This document shows, in pieces, positions 7,031-8,441 of a stretch of 8,441 nucleotides of DNA. This DNA is from Propionibacteriaceae bacterium (GTDB lineage: Bacteria; Actinomycetota; Actinomycetes; Propionibacteriales; Propionibacteriaceae). The DNA lies in assembly GCA_030538175.1 (NCBI GenBank), contig JAUNUL010000120.1, forward strand, positions 1 through 8,441, read 5' to 3'. The stretch's first letter is position 1; every line of letters starts with the position of its first letter. The position numbers were made by a program, and so were the translations under genes. The notes below the pieces were generated by a model, which did no database searches, was not told the DNA's origin, and was given only the letters and a program-made list of their open reading frames with translations.

Positions 7031-7046
7031 CTGTCCGGGCGGACAG
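7031..7046. terminator. Hairpin between the convergent smpB and FKBP genes
   Basis: The 58-base gap between the two stop codons contains a perfect six-pair inverted repeat, CTGTCC-GGGC-GGACAG. A smaller GCCG-CAAA-CGGC hairpin lies at 6991-7002, right after the smpB stop. Neither has a T-run on either strand, so they are only candidates for the U-less or bidirectional terminators proposed in Actinobacteria. Confidence 0.35.
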
Positions 7047-7048
7047 CG

Positions 7049-7420
7049 TCACTGAACCGCGACGAGATCGCACACGAAGATCAAGGTCTCACCGGGCGCG
7101 ATCACGCCGCCGGCGCCATGATCGCCATAGCCAAGATGCGGCGGGATCACCAGCTTGCGTCGACCGCCGACTTTCATGCCCTGGATGCCCTGATCCCAGC
7201 CGGCGATGACGCGCTGCGCGCCGAGCGGAAAGCTGAGTGGGGCGCCCCGGTTCCACGAGGAGTCGAACTCCTCGCCACTGGAATAGGCCACGCCAACGTA
7301 GTGCACGAAGACGTTCTTGCCCGCGACAGCTTCATCGCCGTCGCCGACCGTGATGTCGGTGATCTCGAGTTCGGCCGGTGGCGGGCCCTCGGGGAAATCA
7401 ACTTCGGGTTTGTTGTTCAT
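7049..7420 (-). CDS. FKBP-type peptidyl-prolyl cis-trans isomerase
   Basis: This single-domain FKBP of 123 residues, close to human FKBP12 in layout, speeds cis-trans isomerisation of Xaa-Pro bonds during protein folding. The active-site pocket is almost complete: Tyr41 in VHYVG, Phe52-Asp53 in EEFDSSW, Val71-Ile72 and Trp75 in RVIAGWDQGIQGMKVGG, Tyr98 in GYGDHG, and Phe115 in LIFVCDLV. No signal peptide or lipobox is seen, so it is expected in the cytoplasm. The start is the ATG at 7420. The frame is open further upstream to 7576, but that part is unlike the family and overlaps the neighbouring promoter region and gene. It is convergent with smpB and divergent from the DUF1707 gene. The substrate is unknown. 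The N-terminal PEVDFPEGPPPAEL segment is common in short actinobacterial FKBPs. Confidence 0.96.
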   Translation of the reverse strand: MNNKPEVDFPEGPPPAELEITDITVGDGDEAVAGKNVFVHYVGVAYSSGEEFDSSWNRGAPLSFPLGAQRVIAGWDQGIQGMKVGGRRKLVIPPHLGYGDHGAGGVIAPGETLIFVCDLVAVQ

Positions 7421-7427
7421 GCACCGG

Positions 7428-7433
7428 ACTCTA
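7428..7433 (-). promoter_or_regulatory. Predicted -10 box of a leaderless FKBP promoter
   Basis: On the minus strand the hexamer reads TAGAGT, a good TANNNT match. Only seven bases (CCGGTGC) separate it from the ATG at 7420. That spacing puts the transcription start at the start codon itself. No Shine-Dalgarno sequence fits in the gap and no clear -35 box is visible. The arrangement is nearly the same as upstream of prfB. Confidence 0.55.
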
Positions 7434-7555
7434 CTGTTCTGCCTGCTGTCCGCGGGTGCCGATAGGGCGTTGGGTTCGACTCGGGTCCTCAGCTCAGGGG
7501 TGCGCCGGGGGCACGCCCGATGTTGGGCGAGGGCGTGTTTGGGAACAATGGAGTC

Positions 7556-8239
7556 ATGACCGGACAGTTCCCGCAATACTCCGACTATCGCCCGGTGACG
7601 TCCACCCCGACACCCACCGGGCCGTCACCGCAACTCGCCCCGCAGCCCGTCCACCCGAGCCTCTCCCTGGCGGTGACCCATGAGGAACGGGATCGTGCCG
7701 AGCGGTTCCTCGCGGATGCGTACGCCGACGGACGACTGAACGAGTTCGAGTTCGACGGTCGCATGGAACAGGTGATCCAGGCACAGAGTCGCAAGGACCT
7801 GAACCAGGCGTTCTATGGGTTGGTCGATGTGCCCAGCACCTCCCGGGCGCTCGGGTTGCACCCGGCCTACCGACCGAACCTCGTGCCGCAGAACGCCGAC
7901 AGCCGCACCGGACGCGGGGCTGCTGCCGTCGCACACTTCTCGCCGTTCTTCCTCTGGATCTTTGGCCCCCTGCTGGTCAACCTGATCGCGAGCCCCGGCA
8001 GCTTCGCCAAGCGCGAGGCGGCGAAGGCCTTCAACTTCCAGCTGATCTCATTCGTGGGAATGGTCGGCGGCGGCATCCTGACCGGCATCGTTGGGGATCA
8101 CCTGGCCTGGATGGTGGCGTTGGGTGCAGTGGCCTGGGTCGTGCTGACGATCATCGGTGGCGTCAAGGCGGCCGCGGGGGAGGACTGGCAGAACCCGGTG
8201 CGCAAGGTCGTGCGCTGGGAAGTCCTCAAGGAGAAGTGA
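7556..8239 (+). CDS. DUF1707-DUF4870 membrane protein of unknown function
   Basis: This protein has 227 residues and no known function. A Pro/Thr-rich, Tyr-containing N-terminus (1-37) precedes a DUF1707-like helical module (about 38-92: RAERFLADAYADGRLNEFEF and following), a motif often found at the N-terminus of actinobacterial membrane proteins. A short linker leads to a DUF4870-like membrane domain (about 122-214) with three hydrophobic segments near 127-146, 162-180 and 184-204. The conserved-looking GSFAKREAAKAFNFQL lies between the first two, and a basic tail (RKVVRWEVLKEK) ends the chain. DUF1707 is probably cytosolic. The ATG at 7556 is preferred; ATG 7520 would add 12 residues with no family resemblance. 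Upstream, AACAAT (7544-7549) lies six bases from ATG 7556 and could be a weak leaderless-type -10 box. It diverges from the FKBP gene and is followed by ssrA. Confidence 0.88.
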   Translation: MTGQFPQYSDYRPVTSTPTPTGPSPQLAPQPVHPSLSLAVTHEERDRAERFLADAYADGRLNEFEFDGRMEQVIQAQSRKDLNQAFYGLVDVPSTSRALGLHPAYRPNLVPQNADSRTGRGAAAVAHFSPFFLWIFGPLLVNLIASPGSFAKREAAKAFNFQLISFVGMVGGGILTGIVGDHLAWMVALGAVAWVVLTIIGGVKAAAGEDWQNPVRKVVRWEVLKEK

Positions 8240-8280
8240 CGTCAGGGAATAAGCAGCTGCTCGGTCAGCGTTCTGTGCGA

Positions 8281-8286
8281 TAAGAT
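8281..8286 (+). promoter_or_regulatory. Possible -10 box of ssrA
   Basis: TAAGAT (within GCGATAAGATGG) is a fair TANNNT match in the gap between the DUF1707-DUF4870 gene and tmRNA. Transcription would start near 8293. This leaves about 90 bases of precursor before the mature tmRNA end, which RNase P would remove. The expected -35 position (8258-8263, TGCTCG) is a poor match. Confidence 0.4.
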
Positions 8287-8289
8287 GGA

Positions 8290-8339
8290 CCCTTCGGGCA
8301 CGGCTTCGGCCGGTCCGGAGCGCCGATGCCTCAGGGCAT
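8290..8339 (+). other. Structured precursor region upstream of tmRNA
   Basis: Between the putative promoter and the mature tmRNA end are closely spaced short inverted repeats. They are CCC-TTC-GGG (8290-8298), a GGC-TTC-GGCC type element around 8302-8312, and the perfect ATGCC-TCAG-GGCAT hairpin (8326-8339). The sequence GGCATG then occurs twice in close succession (8335-8346). None has a T-tail. They could be a folded 5' leader of the tmRNA precursor or the end of the upstream gene's transcript. Confidence 0.35.
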
Positions 8340-8382
8340 GCGGCATGACACCACCGCTGCGGCGAGGGTGACAACTGAACAG

Positions 8383-8441
8383 GGGGGTGATCGGTTTCGA
8401 CTCGGGGCGATAGTCCTGAGAGAAGCGGGTCGAGGAGCCAC
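8383..8441 (+). ncRNA. ssrA: Transfer-messenger RNA, 5' part only
   Basis: tmRNA acts as both tRNA and mRNA. It is charged with alanine, binds SmpB, and adds a degradation tag to proteins stuck on stalled ribosomes. The segment GGGGGTGATCGGTTTCGACT closely resembles the 5' end of actinobacterial tmRNAs, where the first seven bases form one side of the acceptor stem and GGTTTCGAC belongs to the D-arm-like part. It is followed by GAGAAGCGGGTCGAGGAGCC, like the region after the first helix in mycobacterial tmRNA (AAGCGTGCCGGTG). The gene runs off the right edge, so the tag reading frame, pseudoknots and 3' half (T-arm) are not visible. The exact 5' base (8382 or 8383) is uncertain because of the run of six Gs. 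The nearby smpB supports the call. Confidence 0.88.

Noticed and set aside
7421..7576. In-frame N-terminal extension of the FKBP protein
   Set aside because: It would run over the predicted promoter and into the divergent gene, and the residues resemble no FKBP; the ATG at 7420 fits the family.
1..8441. Search for CRISPR arrays, insertion sequences, attachment sites, tRNA genes and defence genes
   Set aside because: No regularly spaced repeats, terminal inverted repeats, transposase or integrase motifs, or tRNA-like sequence other than the tmRNA start were seen.

Overview
The window is a G+C-rich stretch of an actinobacterial chromosome, most likely from the Propionibacteriales, although the lineage is an inference. 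The reasons are the codon bias, the frequent GTG starts, TANNNT-type -10 boxes placed only 7-8 bases before start codons (leaderless style), and the order prfB-ftsE-ftsX-M23 peptidase-smpB-ssrA, which is familiar from Actinobacteria. There are no mobile elements, CRISPR arrays or tRNA genes, and no stretch longer than about 300 bases lacks a gene.

Layout: (1) 1-789, the 3' part of ribF (FAD synthesis), truncated by the window edge. (2) 801-1861, a two-gene minus-strand operon azlC-azlD (branched-chain amino acid exporter type), convergent with ribF. (3) 1943-3055, prfB (release factor 2), divergent from azlC, with a promoter that suggests a leaderless mRNA and no programmed frameshift. (4) 3206-4844, ftsE-ftsX, the divisome ABC-type complex, ending in two tandem hairpins and a T-run. 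(5) 4994-6367 (possible start 4895), a secreted coiled-coil plus M23/LytM metallopeptidase that looks like the FtsEX-controlled cell-wall hydrolase. (6) 6517-6990, smpB. (7) 7049-7420 on the minus strand, a small cytosolic FKBP-type prolyl isomerase. (8) 7556-8239, a DUF1707-DUF4870 membrane protein. (9) from about 8383 to the window end, the 5' part of ssrA (tmRNA), whose protein partner SmpB lies upstream.

Two themes link the genes. The first is translation termination and rescue: RF2 terminates at UGA/UAA, while SmpB and tmRNA free stalled ribosomes. The second is cell separation: FtsE ATPase cycles are expected to be passed through FtsX to the periplasmic-side coiled coil of the M23 enzyme, by analogy with E. 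coli FtsEX-EnvC and mycobacterial FtsEX-RipC. This is mostly conserved core genome. I see no clearly new defence or metabolic system. The points most worth a second look are the FtsEX-hydrolase unit and its internal terminator, tandem rare codons at the end of ftsX, the leaderless-type promoters, the structured region upstream of ssrA, and the uncharacterised DUF1707-DUF4870 protein.
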